Positions 10,536-20,965 of a stretch of 64,000 nucleotides of DNA are shown piece by piece. This DNA is from Trichomonas vaginalis G3 (taxonomy: Eukaryota > Parabasalia > Trichomonadida > Trichomonadidae): assembly GCF_026262505.1 (NCBI RefSeq), contig NC_067206.1, positions 26,799,896 to 26,863,895 of the forward strand, given 5' to 3'. How positions within the stretch are numbered: the first letter of the stretch is position 1; the number at the start of each line of letters is the position of its first letter. A program made the position numbers and the translations under genes. The notes under the pieces are model-generated. The model saw nothing but the letters and a program-made list of their open reading frames with translations. It had not been told where the DNA came from and made no database searches.

Positions 10536-10820
10536 TTAATTCACATTATTTTCTTCATTTGTCTCGGCAAATAATCCATTTGGAGAAAAATCGAGAAAAT
10601 CGAGAAAATCTAGTCTTTCAATCGGCATAATACTTTGATTTGGAACTTGGTTCGACGTTACTTGGTCAATTCTATTGAAAATATGTTGAAACTCAGTGGT
10701 ATTGTGCTTCTTCTTTCTCTGCATAAATGGTAAACCATTACTCGAGCAGTTATAAATTTTTTCAGACTCCTTTCTTTGATCAACAACGAAATACTTGACT
10801 TTCAAATCTGATTTATTCAT
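10536..10820 (-). CDS. hypothetical small protein
   Basis: A 94-codon frame with ordinary amino-acid composition, basic in the first half (MQRKKKHN) and acidic at the end, with a short repeat LDFLDFLDF. No domain or membrane segment is recognised. It could be a small real gene or chance. It overlaps no other coding signal and its ATG (10820) is the first in frame, but no promoter motif is obvious. Confidence 0.3.
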   Translation of the reverse strand: MNKSDLKVKYFVVDQRKESEKIYNCSSNGLPFMQRKKKHNTTEFQHIFNRIDQVTSNQVPNQSIMPIERLDFLDFLDFSPNGLFAETNEENNVN

Positions 10821-11329
10821 TGAAGAAAAATGATTTCAACTTGAACGAACTCACTTTTTGTGAGAAATCATTTGAATTAATAGTCATTTAAATTGAAGAA
10901 GGCACTTTTTTGAGTGATCTTGGATTCTTAGATTATTATTAATTTTTTAAAAAAAAAAGAATTAAAAAAAAATTTTGACTTCTTAACTTCAAGAAAATAT
11001 TTACCAAAATATGGTCAATAAGGTAATGATTTGCTATGTTTCTTTTGTATTGTTAATATAGTATTAAAGTTATCTATGTTTTATTAAAAACAAAGTCAAT
11101 TTATTATTGATATTCGAACTTCATTGAAAGATTTTTCAGTATTTTGCTCACAAGTGTTTTTGTTACCAAGAAAGAACTTACATTTAATCAAAGTATTAAG
11201 ATTACAATTTATGATCATATTGATTAACTTATGGTATGTTTTTCAAGGAGATATTAAATTTAAAGCCATTATTCTCAATGCAGTAATGTAAAGTAGTAAA
11301 GAAATAGAAGAATTTCTTATCTTGAATGA

Positions 11330-12360
11330 TGATGATATCAAAAACTAAGCGAAAATAAAGCCCTTTGATGCACTGAATAATAGAAATGAAACGACCGAGC
11401 TTCTTGTCACGTGTGGTCCATAAATCAAGAAAAGAAATTAAAAAAAGATAAACTCCTCTTCATTGTGCATCCAAAAAATGTCACAATTTTCTAAGTAAAC
11501 GTTGGCACTGGTTTAAAAATGAAGAAAATGCCTCTTTATCGAGCAAAAGAAGCGTTCAAAACAAATGCAGAAAAATCATATTTCAAATAATGCTAGGTAC
11601 AATTGTAAGTTTTGATTTTGTATGATTACCATAGTTTTTTTTTTAAGGATTATTATTTTCGTCTTGAAAAGTGATAAAATTTACATGTTTCCGACGTTTT
11701 GTCAGGGGTGTGAAGCGACCCAAAAATTTTGGAAATGTGAAATTCTCGGATTTATGATTATTTTTCCTTTTAATGCCGAACAGCATTTGAATCAAAAATA
11801 ATCGTAAGTCCGAGAGTTATCATTTTCGGCAGGTGAAAATGATAATTTTTTATATTCAGAGTCATTCTAAAAAGATAAATTTATGAGATTGCAATGCAAT
11901 GATACCTACCTGAATTACAATGCATCTATTAGGAAATTTTGTTAAAAAAAATTGAATAGTTTGAGTTTATGATTTTGACTCGGCTAAAAAAATTGAATAG
12001 AAATTCACAAAAAATGAAATAATTTGAAGTTGGAGCAAGAATGATAATATGCACAATGAGCTATTAAATAAAGTTGTGTATGGGTGAATTGCGCTTAAAT
12101 TAATAGAAATAGAGTTATAATTCAATAATTCAGATGCCAGACGTAATAAATAAAGCCATTTTTTTACAAGTTATACTCGTTATTATCACAAAATAATATA
12201 GAAATAGTTGAAGTTCTTATTTCAAATAGTGCAGCTAACAATAGGAAGAATTTCCTTCCCTTGAAACATATAATATTCAGCTCTGGAATGGTGTCTTTCT
12301 TTTTTATGAAAAAAGAATGGTTCATAACATTAAACATAGCGATATCAGCAAACAATTAAA
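11330..12360 (+). pseudogene. decayed ankyrin-repeat gene
   Basis: Short stretches in different plus-strand frames match ankyrin repeat text. NNRNETTELLVTCG is at about 11380. TPLHCASKKCHN is at about 11450 (consensus TPLHxAxxxGH). NNIEIVEVLISNSAANNR is at about 12190 (consensus IVELLLSxGAN). Stops and frameshifts separate them and no ATG opens a usable frame. Trichomonads have very large ankyrin-repeat families, so this is a dead family member. The surviving matches suggest at least three or four repeats originally, spread across about 1 kb. Confidence 0.6.
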
Positions 12361-12570
12361 AGAACGTATCGCACTCATATGACTCACCCTTCAATTCTGT
12401 TTTTTGATGTGAATCACTGTCGTAAAAAGTGACAAATAAATATAAAAGCTTTTTATAATAATATCTAATGATTGCATCAAATTTCTACTGGTAACTCTAA
12501 ATATCCTAGAAAATTATTCATAATACACATCAAAATGGTCTAAAATAGAAATCAAAAAATGGAAAACAGT

Positions 12571-12581
12571 AAAAAGTGACA
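12571..12581 (+). promoter_or_regulatory. AAAAAGTGACA element before the Tvp23-like gene
   Basis: AAAAAGTGACA ends five bases before the ATG at 12587. Another copy of AAAAAGTGACAAA stands about 145 bases further upstream. The closeness to the start codon implies either a very short leader or an initiator element. Confidence 0.4.
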
Positions 12582-12586
12582 ATAGA

Positions 12587-13633
12587 ATGAAATTCGGAGG
12601 TCGAGGCGATGATCTTGAATTGATGAACGAGACTTCACGCCATGAAACAGACGAAAAACGCTCATGGATATTATATCTTGGTTGTCATATTCTTCCATTC
12701 GTTGTCTTTTTCATATGCAGACTTATTGACTTGAATGGAATTTTACTTGGCTTAGTTACTTTAATCCTTTCACTTATTGTTATATATTATACTAAAAATA
12801 ATTTTGGCTGGTCTTTGGTCGGAATTAAATGGTGCTTCGATCGCGAAAAACAACCAGACTTCCCATACATTACTTTTACTGCTAGGTCACTCCCATTCGT
12901 AGCTACAGCCTTTGATTCAAATGTCTTTTGGCTCACCCTATTTTCAACAACATTACTCTGGATTCTAGTTACAATCAGATTTATCTACGTCAGCGGAAAT
13001 GATCTCAGTATGTTCTTAGCTGTTATTTCTGGAATTAATGTCATTAATGTCAACTTCTTTATCAGATGTCATCAGGTTGCTAAAACTCAAGCAGAAGTTC
13101 AAGCAAGAAACGTTTTACTCGAAGCATGTGCCGAATTTCCACATATTACAAACGAAGATCAACCAGATCCAGAATTACCACCAGAAGAACCAGAACAGAA
13201 AACATCTGTTCAAATTCCAACAGCACCAATACCTTCTCAGATCCCTGCTAAGAAAGTTGAACAGCCAATTGCTGCTCCACAGCCACAATTACAATCAATT
13301 CCTCAACCAACAGTTATTACACCACCAAGTACCCCAGAACCACAGCAGAAGACAGAAGAACCAGCTCCTGAACCAACTTTCGAGCCTTCTTTCGAACCAC
13401 AATTTGATGAACCAAAACCAGACGAAAAACAGGAAGATGATGCTCCATTTGCAGCTGATTTCGGAGACAATCAAAAAGAGGAAGACTTCAAACCACAATT
13501 TACTTCATTTGCACCAGCTTTCAACGATGAAAAAGATGATGGCGAAGAAGCAGTAGTTTTCGGCGATGCTAACGATGAGGGCGATGATCAGTCTGATGCC
13601 GAAGAGGAAGAAGAAATAGTCAAATTTGACTAA
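12587..13633 (+). CDS. Tvp23/FAM18-like Golgi membrane protein with long acidic tail
   Basis: Residues 25-160 hold four membrane segments (about 27-47, 51-69, 112-135 and 140-159). Between the second and third lies the family signature region: NNFGWSLVGIKWCFDREKQ corresponds to the Tvp23 block with GR-LVGLRWW, and later DSNVFWLTLF matches the conserved dSrvFWl. Tvp23 proteins sit in Golgi membranes and act in vesicle traffic. The family's usual length is about 200-220 residues. Here a 155-residue tail rich in Pro, Gln and Glu (about 190-348), ending EEEEEIVKFD, is added and is probably cytosolic and unstructured. The start is supported by the promoter-like motif five bases upstream. Confidence 0.8.
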   Translation: MKFGGRGDDLELMNETSRHETDEKRSWILYLGCHILPFVVFFICRLIDLNGILLGLVTLILSLIVIYYTKNNFGWSLVGIKWCFDREKQPDFPYITFTARSLPFVATAFDSNVFWLTLFSTTLLWILVTIRFIYVSGNDLSMFLAVISGINVINVNFFIRCHQVAKTQAEVQARNVLLEACAEFPHITNEDQPDPELPPEEPEQKTSVQIPTAPIPSQIPAKKVEQPIAAPQPQLQSIPQPTVITPPSTPEPQQKTEEPAPEPTFEPSFEPQFDEPKPDEKQEDDAPFAADFGDNQKEEDFKPQFTSFAPAFNDEKDDGEEAVVFGDANDEGDDQSDAEEEEEIVKFD

Positions 13634-13855
13634 TATTTTTTATTTCAGAATATAACATTTCTTTGTAAAATTTCTCAATTTTTAATCTTATTCTCTTATG
13701 TTTTAGTGCATAGCTTCAATATCATTCATTTTTTATAAAAAAACTGATAAAATTATTTTAATAACTTTTATAAATCGACTAATCTAAGCATTAATATATA
13801 GTATTGGAGGAAATTTTGCCTAGGGCTTACTTGTATTTGTTCATTTTTTTGGAAG

Positions 13856-15310
13856 ATGGAATACAAATTGGATTTTGATGATCCAATGTTAGGAATTCCA
13901 GTTAATATGATTAAAAAAACAGATGCATTTGATGATATAGAAGAACCCTCAGAGCAATCTATCCAGCTTCCGGATCTTATTAATGATTTCTACGATAAAT
14001 TAAATCAAAGTAATTACACGGGAATGAGTTTTTGTTTGCACAACATAGAGGCAAAAATTAAGCTATTTATAGACGAAGATTTTCAAGTTTTGATTGAATC
14101 AAATTTTTTATTGAAGATATCACAACTACTTTTTGATGAAAACTATATTTGGAAAGAGTTTATATTACAAATCTTTTACAAACTGATCCTTAAACCCAAC
14201 ATTCCAATTTTAGATTATCTAATTAACGAAATAGAAATATACGATAGATTATTTGCATTGATTGCACCTGAAAATGAGAAATTGCATTCAAAACTACTGA
14301 CAATTTTATATCTTTTCTTAGAAGCAAATCATAATTTGGCAATTCGCTATGTAAGATGCTTAAATCCGGACATCCTTCATACACTCCTTCTATCTAACAT
14401 ACCATCTAATTATAATCCTCTGTATGAAGCCACAAATTTGTTAGATTCGATTTTTGAGTACATTCCTCATCCAGAAGAAACAAATGAAGAAGAATGTGCT
14501 GAGTTCAGAGAGTTTATGCTTGGAATTTATGATATCGCTCGCAATTTAATTTTGGATGTTTATGATGATATGTTTGTTTCTGGCTGTATTATTGTTTCTT
14601 CGATGCTAATTGCTTGTCCACAATATTGGTCTGATGTATTAGTTTCTGATGAAGATGTTAATAATGCTATTATTATGAATTTTCAATCAAATTTCTGTTA
14701 TGTTAAACAAAAAGCTATGGGAGTAGTTTATTGTACTATCAAAGTTGGCCTACAGAATCAGATACCTCCCTTTGATTATTTAATTGATTTGTTAGCTTGG
14801 CCAGCAAATAATTCACAAGAAAAAGATCTTTCGATAAGCAAAACTAATATTGTTAGCTTTTTAGCAGCAAAATTACTTGAGTTAATGATTCAAAAAGAAA
14901 TTTTAACCCCATCAGATATTATAAGAGAAGATTTTTTAAATTGTATTGAAAATAATTTTAATGATCAGCCAATTAATTCAAAAGTAGTCTATGTGTCACT
15001 AATAACATTGTACATTCTCTATACTGATCCTCCTGACCATTTTGCAAGAATTATCAACTCTGAATTGAAAGTAATCCTATTTGATTATATTTCTAGTTCT
15101 TCTCCAGAACTTATTTTACAAATTTTGCATGCTTTTAATAAAATGATGAAAGCAAGTGAATGCATCCAAGGAAATGCTTTTATTAATAGTTTGACCGATG
15201 ATGATATGGATGAATTATCATCTTTGCTTGATAGCCAAAATGAAGAAATCGCTCAAAATGCAGAAATCCTTCTAAATGAAATTGAATCAAAAATATCTCA
15301 AGATAATTAG
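13856..15310 (+). CDS. ARM/HEAT-like alpha-solenoid protein (trichomonad family)
   Basis: The 484-residue protein is almost wholly helical by composition, with repeated short amphipathic helices of about 40 residues per pair. There are no membrane segments, Cys clusters or catalytic motifs. The N-terminus is acidic (FDDPMLGIP, EEPSEQS) and leads into the solenoid from about residue 35. It resembles in length, layout and ending the protein at 17437-18942, so the two look like paralogs. Such folds bind other proteins; the partner is unknown. TTCATTTTTTTGGAAG stands just before the ATG, similar to the leader of the second paralog. Confidence 0.65.
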   Translation: MEYKLDFDDPMLGIPVNMIKKTDAFDDIEEPSEQSIQLPDLINDFYDKLNQSNYTGMSFCLHNIEAKIKLFIDEDFQVLIESNFLLKISQLLFDENYIWKEFILQIFYKLILKPNIPILDYLINEIEIYDRLFALIAPENEKLHSKLLTILYLFLEANHNLAIRYVRCLNPDILHTLLLSNIPSNYNPLYEATNLLDSIFEYIPHPEETNEEECAEFREFMLGIYDIARNLILDVYDDMFVSGCIIVSSMLIACPQYWSDVLVSDEDVNNAIIMNFQSNFCYVKQKAMGVVYCTIKVGLQNQIPPFDYLIDLLAWPANNSQEKDLSISKTNIVSFLAAKLLELMIQKEILTPSDIIREDFLNCIENNFNDQPINSKVVYVSLITLYILYTDPPDHFARIINSELKVILFDYISSSSPELILQILHAFNKMMKASECIQGNAFINSLTDDDMDELSSLLDSQNEEIAQNAEILLNEIESKISQDN

Positions 15311-15618
15311 TTTATCTTTAATATATATTGTTTGTATGAATAGAGTAAATAGATAATTATGTTTAAAATAAGATACAATTTCATTTCATTTCTGAATTAT
15401 ATGTGAAATTTCAGCCTTTCGAGGTTCACCAAGATGAATATTGTAAAACAACGCTGATTTTTCGTCTGATATTGGAAAGATAGAAATTGTTAAAATATAT
15501 TTTGGAATATTCATAAAATATGTTATTCTTCAAAATAAGTAGACAGAATATAAACAAAAGAAATCTTCAAAAACAAGCAAATTTTAAAGATATCAAAAAT
15601 AAATATAATAAATAAGGC
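15311..15618. other. convergent intergenic spacer
   Basis: About 300 AT-rich bases between a plus-strand and a minus-strand gene, both ending here. No gene or structured element seen. Confidence 0.5.
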
Positions 15619-16323
15619 TCACGGTGGTCTATTCTGGCATTGGTCGTAGATCATTTTAATAGACTGTCCTTGTTTCTTTAAGAAGGCTATTTCATCTGCA
15701 AATTCCTTTTCGCGAATTTGTTTGTTTTCTTGAATTCTCTTTTCGAGGCCATCTAACTGAATTTGAAGGTTATTTGCTTCAAGTTCTAGTTCACGACGTT
15801 TTTCTCTAAGCTTTTTATTATAATCAAGAAGTTGGTCCATTCCCAAAGTTACCTGAATATTCTTATTTGCTCCAAAGTTAAGGGCGAGCTCGTTTAAATC
15901 TTTATATGATTGAATAAGAGTCTTGTAATGATTGCGTATGCGGAATAATAATCTGCCTCGAGCGTTTGAATCAATTGTAACTTGGCGAATAACTTCCTCG
16001 AAGCATTGAGAGTATAATTCAGAGCGGATGATATCAATTCCTTTTGGTTTTGTCTTATTCTTATGTAAAAGTGTATCTAATTCTGTTCTGAGTTTGGTAA
16101 CATCAGTCTTAGAAATCGGAGCTGTGCTAATAGACCTTGTGTATTTTATTTCATCCTGCTCGAACTCAATTGGAGGGAATAACGAATTAAGAACATCACG
16201 ATTGATTTGATCTCCATCAACTCCTGCAACTGCATTTGTACGGGATCTCTTAAGAGTATCCGGCTCATCAACTGGAACAGGAGCATCGTATTTGACAAGA
16301 GTTGGAAGAGAGACTTCTTGCAT
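15619..16323 (-). CDS. axonemal inner-arm dynein light chain p28 (DNALI1-like)
   Basis: The 234-residue protein matches the axonemal dynein light chain family along its length. It has DVLNSLFPPIEF (44-55, family LN-LPP-W), SKTDVTKLRTELDTLLH (71-87), GIDIIRSELYSQCFEEVIRQVT (95-116, family pIR--ly-qcFdEiIRQVT) and ARGRLLFRIRNHY (121-133, family ERG-LL-R-RDE). A coiled coil follows (about 165-220). In Chlamydomonas p28 and animal DNALI1 this subunit is part of single-headed inner dynein arms and associates with actin and heavy chains. Family length is 230-260, so it is full-length. It shows that the host builds motile flagella. Confidence 0.92.
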   Translation of the reverse strand: MQEVSLPTLVKYDAPVPVDEPDTLKRSRTNAVAGVDGDQINRDVLNSLFPPIEFEQDEIKYTRSISTAPISKTDVTKLRTELDTLLHKNKTKPKGIDIIRSELYSQCFEEVIRQVTIDSNARGRLLFRIRNHYKTLIQSYKDLNELALNFGANKNIQVTLGMDQLLDYNKKLREKRRELELEANNLQIQLDGLEKRIQENKQIREKEFADEIAFLKKQGQSIKMIYDQCQNRPP

Positions 16324-16566
16324 TTTTGATCGTTATTTAAATAACTTTCAATTTATGAAATAGAAATAAAGTATATATCATGTATATTTGCCTTAAATTA
16401 TGCATTTTCTGCATATAAACTTATACCAAATTTTCAATTTTTTGAAAAAATATTTTTAAGCTTATGGTATTTTTATAAATGTATAGAGGTGGATACGGTT
16501 ACATACTAAAATTACGAATAATTGTTTAGTCATCGTCTCTAAAGAAATGATTTTGATTTAAAACAA

Positions 16567-17250
16567 CTATAAAACATCAATACGACTGAGTCTTTCGGCT
16601 GCTTCGTCCTTTAATTCGCGAGCATGAGCGAATTGCTTGGTATTTGGATTGTAGAGCCTTGGATTTGGAATAGTATTTTTAGTATTTCCGATTGAAGTAT
16701 AGCCTTTGGAATACAAAGAGCACACAGGAAGTTCTAAAGCATCAATATACTCCCAAATGTCCTTATATGCCCAATTAAGAATAGGGAAAATGCGCATTGC
16801 ATGAACCCAATCATCAGATGTAAGATTAAACTCCTTAATATTGCTGCAGTTTGGATCTGTCTTTCTTTGGCCTAAGAAAAATGAATAAATTCTGTCTTCT
16901 TCAACAATTTTTTCGATCGCGTTTTTAATGGAATCTGATTGAACTTTACGAATTGTGACACCAATTCTCTCTTCTGTTTGCTTAACAAATTCAGTGATTT
17001 CTGGAAAATCATTCTTTTCTTTGATGAAAAATGGCCTTACTGGGGTAGAAATTTTAGCTGATTCGTGAAAACGACGGACAAGGTCAAGAACTACTGATGA
17101 GTCCTTACCACCATTGAAACATAGACCGATTTCAGGTCCATGATCGGCGTAAGCAAGCTTTAAAACCTTGGATGTTATAGCTATTTTTCCATTTAGGGTA
17201 GGAGAAAACTTTGCATATCGCGGGAACATTAATTGACCTATTGAATTCAT
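16567..17250 (-). CDS. FAD1: FAD synthase (FMN adenylyltransferase, PAPS-reductase type)
   Basis: The enzyme transfers AMP from ATP to FMN to make FAD, in the cytosol. The PP-loop FNGGKDSS is at 45-52. GQRKTDP (127-133) is the family's arginine/Asp-Pro block that binds FMN and ATP. Then PILNWAYKDIWEYI (156-169) and LYSKGYTSIGNT-PNPRL (179-199) complete the signature of yeast Fad1 and the C-terminal domain of animal FLAD1. At 227 residues it is the stand-alone catalytic domain without the animal N-terminal hydrolase part, so complete. The minus-strand start at 17250 gives the family's N-terminal helix right before the PP-loop strand. Confidence 0.93.
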   Translation of the reverse strand: MNSIGQLMFPRYAKFSPTLNGKIAITSKVLKLAYADHGPEIGLCFNGGKDSSVVLDLVRRFHESAKISTPVRPFFIKEKNDFPEITEFVKQTEERIGVTIRKVQSDSIKNAIEKIVEEDRIYSFFLGQRKTDPNCSNIKEFNLTSDDWVHAMRIFPILNWAYKDIWEYIDALELPVCSLYSKGYTSIGNTKNTIPNPRLYNPNTKQFAHARELKDEAAERLSRIDVL

Positions 17251-17436
17251 GTTAAATTATTGTTGAAAAAAATGGTTCAATTTTTTTCTGAAGATGATCG
17301 ATACGAAAAATATTCTGTAACCGATATTCTGAAGATTATTGAAGTACACAGATTCATGAGTATATTTTTATTTTTGTATTCTTCACAAATATTTATTTTG
17401 TCATGTAATTCGGTTCTGAAATAATTTCTTCATTTT

Positions 17437-18942
17437 TTGACAAAAATGTTAAAGTTCAAAAGCGATTGTTTATCGGACGAATTACTCAATTCTTTTCGGG
17501 ATCAGGAACAAGAAGATTGTATGTTAGAAAAAATATCACCTGAAATTAGAGAAATGGAGACATCTGCAGACAATAATAATTTTCAAAAGCAATTCCTTAG
17601 ATTGATCTTAAATCTTAAAAATGCATTTGAGGATGGTAATCCTTCGAATGTTCTCGCTGCTCTCATTGATGTTAATCAATTAATTTCCGTTGCAATTCCA
17701 AATTATTTTGAAAATGAAGAATTTATTGATAAATTAGTTAAATCTAAAATAATCTTAAATCTGATAGAAATAGCATTCGAATTAGATGAGACCAACGAAG
17801 ATAAGGAATTATTTTATAAAAATTCATTTAATGCGTTAACAACACTTCATTATCTCTCCACCTTTTCAAAAATTTTGTCTAGTAAAATCGGAGCATCATA
17901 TTTCTGGGTGAAGTTTAGAAAGAATATTCATTGTTTTGATCCAAATTCCATTTTAATCGGCTTATCAATAGGCATAAACATCTTAATTGATGGAACAAAG
18001 GATGATATGATTCTGTATAATAAACAAGGTGTAACACAGCTTTTGGTTGATATTGCATCAATTAATAAATTTTCCGAAAACACAGCATTAAAAATTGCCG
18101 AATCAACGCAAATCATGGCTTGTTATGGCTTATATATATTTAATTATCGTGCAAGAGTCTTTTATCCAGAATATTATGAAGTATATTTTAGAAATATTGC
18201 ATTATTGATATTAGATGTTCCAGAACTTGGAAAAATACATCTTTTGCACTCAATTAACATAATTTTGCAAAGCATATCTGTAAATCCATCGTTTTTGTTT
18301 GAGTTAAATGATGAAATCGAATTTATCGAGAATTTACTCGAATATTCTGGGAGTGATAATTATAAGTTAAGATCAGCAGCATTATACACTATATGTTATG
18401 CATTAAGATCTGATTTTGTTGGAAATGAAGCCAAAGAAGAAATAATTATTCGACTTCCATGGACAAAATATAATGACTTATTTATTTCGGATTCAGATGT
18501 ATCGGGATGCATTGATGTAGTGTATTATTCAACTCTGCTTGGAGAAGATTATGTTTTGTGCTTAAATGAGTATAATACTTATCAAGTTCTTGTTGAAAAT
18601 GTTGATGACTTTAAATACCAAGATAGAAATAAGATTCTCTCCATCATTTTGGTCATTATTCAAAATGGATCACAGTCATTGTTAGAAATATTCCTCAAAT
18701 TGAATATAATTGATCTATTTTCAGATATGTTAGGTAACGAAAGCACTTTTGATAATGATATTATTAGTGCTCTTGAAAGATTTACTTTCTTATTAAATTC
18801 ATCGCACCATGCAGAGCTCATACAACAATTTGAAAACTCGGAAATAGTTGAAACTCTTTTGGATTTCATTCCTAATGATCTTGTCGTTTCAATCTTAAAA
18901 CGACTTGAATATTTTGAAATTCTTGAAAACTTAAACCTGTAA
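17437..18942 (+). CDS. ARM/HEAT-like alpha-solenoid protein (paralog)
   Basis: The 501-residue all-helical protein has the layout of the protein at 13856-15310. A short polar N-terminus is followed by helix pairs throughout, for example KLRSAALYTICYALRSD near residue 310 and ISALERFTFLLNSSHHAELIQQ near residue 445. No catalytic residues, membrane segments or signal peptide were seen. It is likely a scaffold or adaptor of a trichomonad-expanded family; the role is unknown. TTCATTTTTTGACAAAA directly precedes the ATG and may include the transcription start. It is divergent from the FAD synthase gene with a spacer of about 190 bases, where promoters for both must lie. Confidence 0.65.
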   Translation: MTKMLKFKSDCLSDELLNSFRDQEQEDCMLEKISPEIREMETSADNNNFQKQFLRLILNLKNAFEDGNPSNVLAALIDVNQLISVAIPNYFENEEFIDKLVKSKIILNLIEIAFELDETNEDKELFYKNSFNALTTLHYLSTFSKILSSKIGASYFWVKFRKNIHCFDPNSILIGLSIGINILIDGTKDDMILYNKQGVTQLLVDIASINKFSENTALKIAESTQIMACYGLYIFNYRARVFYPEYYEVYFRNIALLILDVPELGKIHLLHSINIILQSISVNPSFLFELNDEIEFIENLLEYSGSDNYKLRSAALYTICYALRSDFVGNEAKEEIIIRLPWTKYNDLFISDSDVSGCIDVVYYSTLLGEDYVLCLNEYNTYQVLVENVDDFKYQDRNKILSIILVIIQNGSQSLLEIFLKLNIIDLFSDMLGNESTFDNDIISALERFTFLLNSSHHAELIQQFENSEIVETLLDFIPNDLVVSILKRLEYFEILENLNL

Positions 18943-19176
18943 GTATATTCTAAATAGTATTTATTTTCAATGTATTGTCTTTTTATTTGTGTTTCCTAAA
19001 TAAAAAAATTGAGATATTTTATTTCATATATATTTGTTGCATTTTAGATGTTTAACTCAAAATTTATGTATTAAAATTCTTAAAGTTAATGATAAAACTT
19101 TATTATTTTGGCTCTTAAAAAATTATTTTTTATATTGAAGGGAAAAAATTAAAAATTTCTAAATAAAAACACAAAT

Positions 19177-20433
19177 TTATTGAGGAAGATATGAAAAATG
19201 ATAGTCAGTATGAATGCAAGAATCAGTAAGTCTTGAATCATAAAAATTATCGTCACTTTCATCAGAATCTTCAAGCATTCTTGATAATTCATCCTTAGAG
19301 TTCCATAATCTGATCGAAGGAGCGCAAGGAAGATGTCTCATGTGGTCCATAATTTCGGCTTCTTTCTTTTTGAGGTATTCTTCAGCATTCTGGTTTGGTT
19401 TGTTCGATGGTTGTATGTGGAGGTTATAATCAGGTCCGAAATAAGGAAGATACTGATTATATGGAATTTGATTTTCTAATTCTTCTCCTAAAACAAGAGC
19501 TGTTTCGTAAGTCCAGCATCTGGCGACATTCCTTACTGTGTATCCACCGCCACCGGTTAGAAGCAAAGGAACTCCAAAACTCTTGCAAATTCGGATACAT
19601 TCTGCATGTCCGCTGATTGTGAGGTTAAAAGTGCCAAGACGATCACCTGTTAATGAATCTGCACCACACTGTAATAATATGGCCTCAGGACGGTACCATT
19701 CGAAGGCTGTTGTAATTATATTTTTGAATAACATTGTATAAGTATTATCATCGATTCCATCTTTGAGAGGGACATTAATACTGTAGTATTTGCCTCTTCC
19801 TGCTCCGACATCATTGGAATTGCCTGATCCAGGGAAATAATGTCCGTATTTATGGAAAGAAACTGTAAGAACGCGATCAGTAGTATAAAATGCTTCTTCA
19901 ACTCCATCACCGTGATGAACGTCGATATCAATATACATTACACGTTTGTATCTTTCAAGTAATTTGAGAATTCCAAGTACGCAGTCAGCAACGTAGCAGA
20001 AACCACTTGCTTGTGTCATTTTGGCATGATGGAGACCGCCTGCCCAATTGATAGCGATGTCTGCTTTTCCTTTTATTAATTCTTCTGCAGCGGAAAGAGT
20101 TCCACCGGCTGATATTTGACAGAACTCAAAAACTCCTTCAAAAATTGGTGTATCTGTATTTAAATTAAATTTTTCTGCTAAGCCATTTAATTGATCTATA
20201 TTTTCTGGTTGAACTCGCTCTAAAAAACTAATATAATCGGCGGAATGGAATCTCATCATGTCATTTGCAGTAGCTCTCTTTGGTCTAAGGCATCTCATTT
20301 TCTTGTCTAATCCATAAGCTGTAATTAATGTATGAGCCATCCTTACACGATGAGGTTTCATTGCATGGTTAGGAGCATAGTAAAATTTGCCAATGTCATC
20401 ATCATAGAAATAAACAGCTCTTTGATTCATCAT
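19177..20433 (-). CDS. class I histone deacetylase (Rpd3/HDAC1-3 type)
   Basis: The 418-residue protein removes acetyl groups from histone lysines in a zinc-dependent reaction. The deacetylase domain fills residues 5-370. All catalytic parts are visible: the paired histidines in INWAGGLHHAK (135-136), the zinc ligands in YIDIDVHHGDG (Asp171, His173), the third ligand in LQCGADSLTGDRLG, and the catalytic tyrosine in LTGGGGYTVRNVARCW. GIGG-type loops and EYF-like anchors follow the class I pattern. The C-terminal tail is short and acidic (SDESDDNFYDS), shorter than in metazoan HDAC1/2. Likely a nuclear corepressor subunit; the partner proteins are not visible here. A TCACTAAG element sits about 25 bases before the ATG. 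Confidence 0.95.
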   Translation of the reverse strand: MMNQRAVYFYDDDIGKFYYAPNHAMKPHRVRMAHTLITAYGLDKKMRCLRPKRATANDMMRFHSADYISFLERVQPENIDQLNGLAEKFNLNTDTPIFEGVFEFCQISAGGTLSAAEELIKGKADIAINWAGGLHHAKMTQASGFCYVADCVLGILKLLERYKRVMYIDIDVHHGDGVEEAFYTTDRVLTVSFHKYGHYFPGSGNSNDVGAGRGKYYSINVPLKDGIDDNTYTMLFKNIITTAFEWYRPEAILLQCGADSLTGDRLGTFNLTISGHAECIRICKSFGVPLLLTGGGGYTVRNVARCWTYETALVLGEELENQIPYNQYLPYFGPDYNLHIQPSNKPNQNAEEYLKKKEAEIMDHMRHLPCAPSIRLWNSKDELSRMLEDSDESDDNFYDSRLTDSCIHTDYHFSYLPQ

Positions 20434-20965
20434 TTTTTTGAAATTTATTTCTTAGTGAGAAATCGAAAAGTTTTTGCACAGATCAATTTTTATATCAATG
20501 ATTTATAAATCAATTAAAAATACTGGAAACATAAAAATTAAACCATATCATTGATTTTTTTAAATAAATATTTGTTTCAAAAGCACAAATAAGATATTTT
20601 CTATAAAATTTGAATTTTATAGAATCGAAAAAGATCATATGCTTAATGTCATTAGAATAAACTTCGATAATATTTAATTGAATAATAAAAACTCAATTTT
20701 TGCTCATTACGGCAAAGCTATAAAATTTCCTTTAGGAAGAATTTCAAATGATATAAGGTGTAAGTTAAAATTTTTTATTATATAAAATTCCAAGATATTT
20801 TATAATAAATGCATTGTTGATTGGAAAATTTATAATGTTTCTCTTTGAAGTTGTCAATGTATAGTGTTTTGGTTTCTTATTCAATGTCTATTCACTCAGA
20901 ATGAAATTGTGCTCTGAATAATAAAAGGGGCAGACACCAATTCAATTAAAAGCTCCAGCTAAAAG
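20434..20965. promoter_or_regulatory. divergent intergenic region
   Basis: About 530 bases between the histone deacetylase (minus) and the large alpha-solenoid gene (plus). Promoters of both must be here. TTCAATTAAAAGCTCC lies just before the plus-strand ATG, and TCTCACTAAGAAAT before the minus-strand one. No further gene seen. Confidence 0.4.

Noticed and set aside
13038-13556. 172-codon and antisense frames inside the Tvp23-like tail
   Set aside because: Low-complexity Pro/Gln/Glu coding keeps other frames open; no protein-like text.
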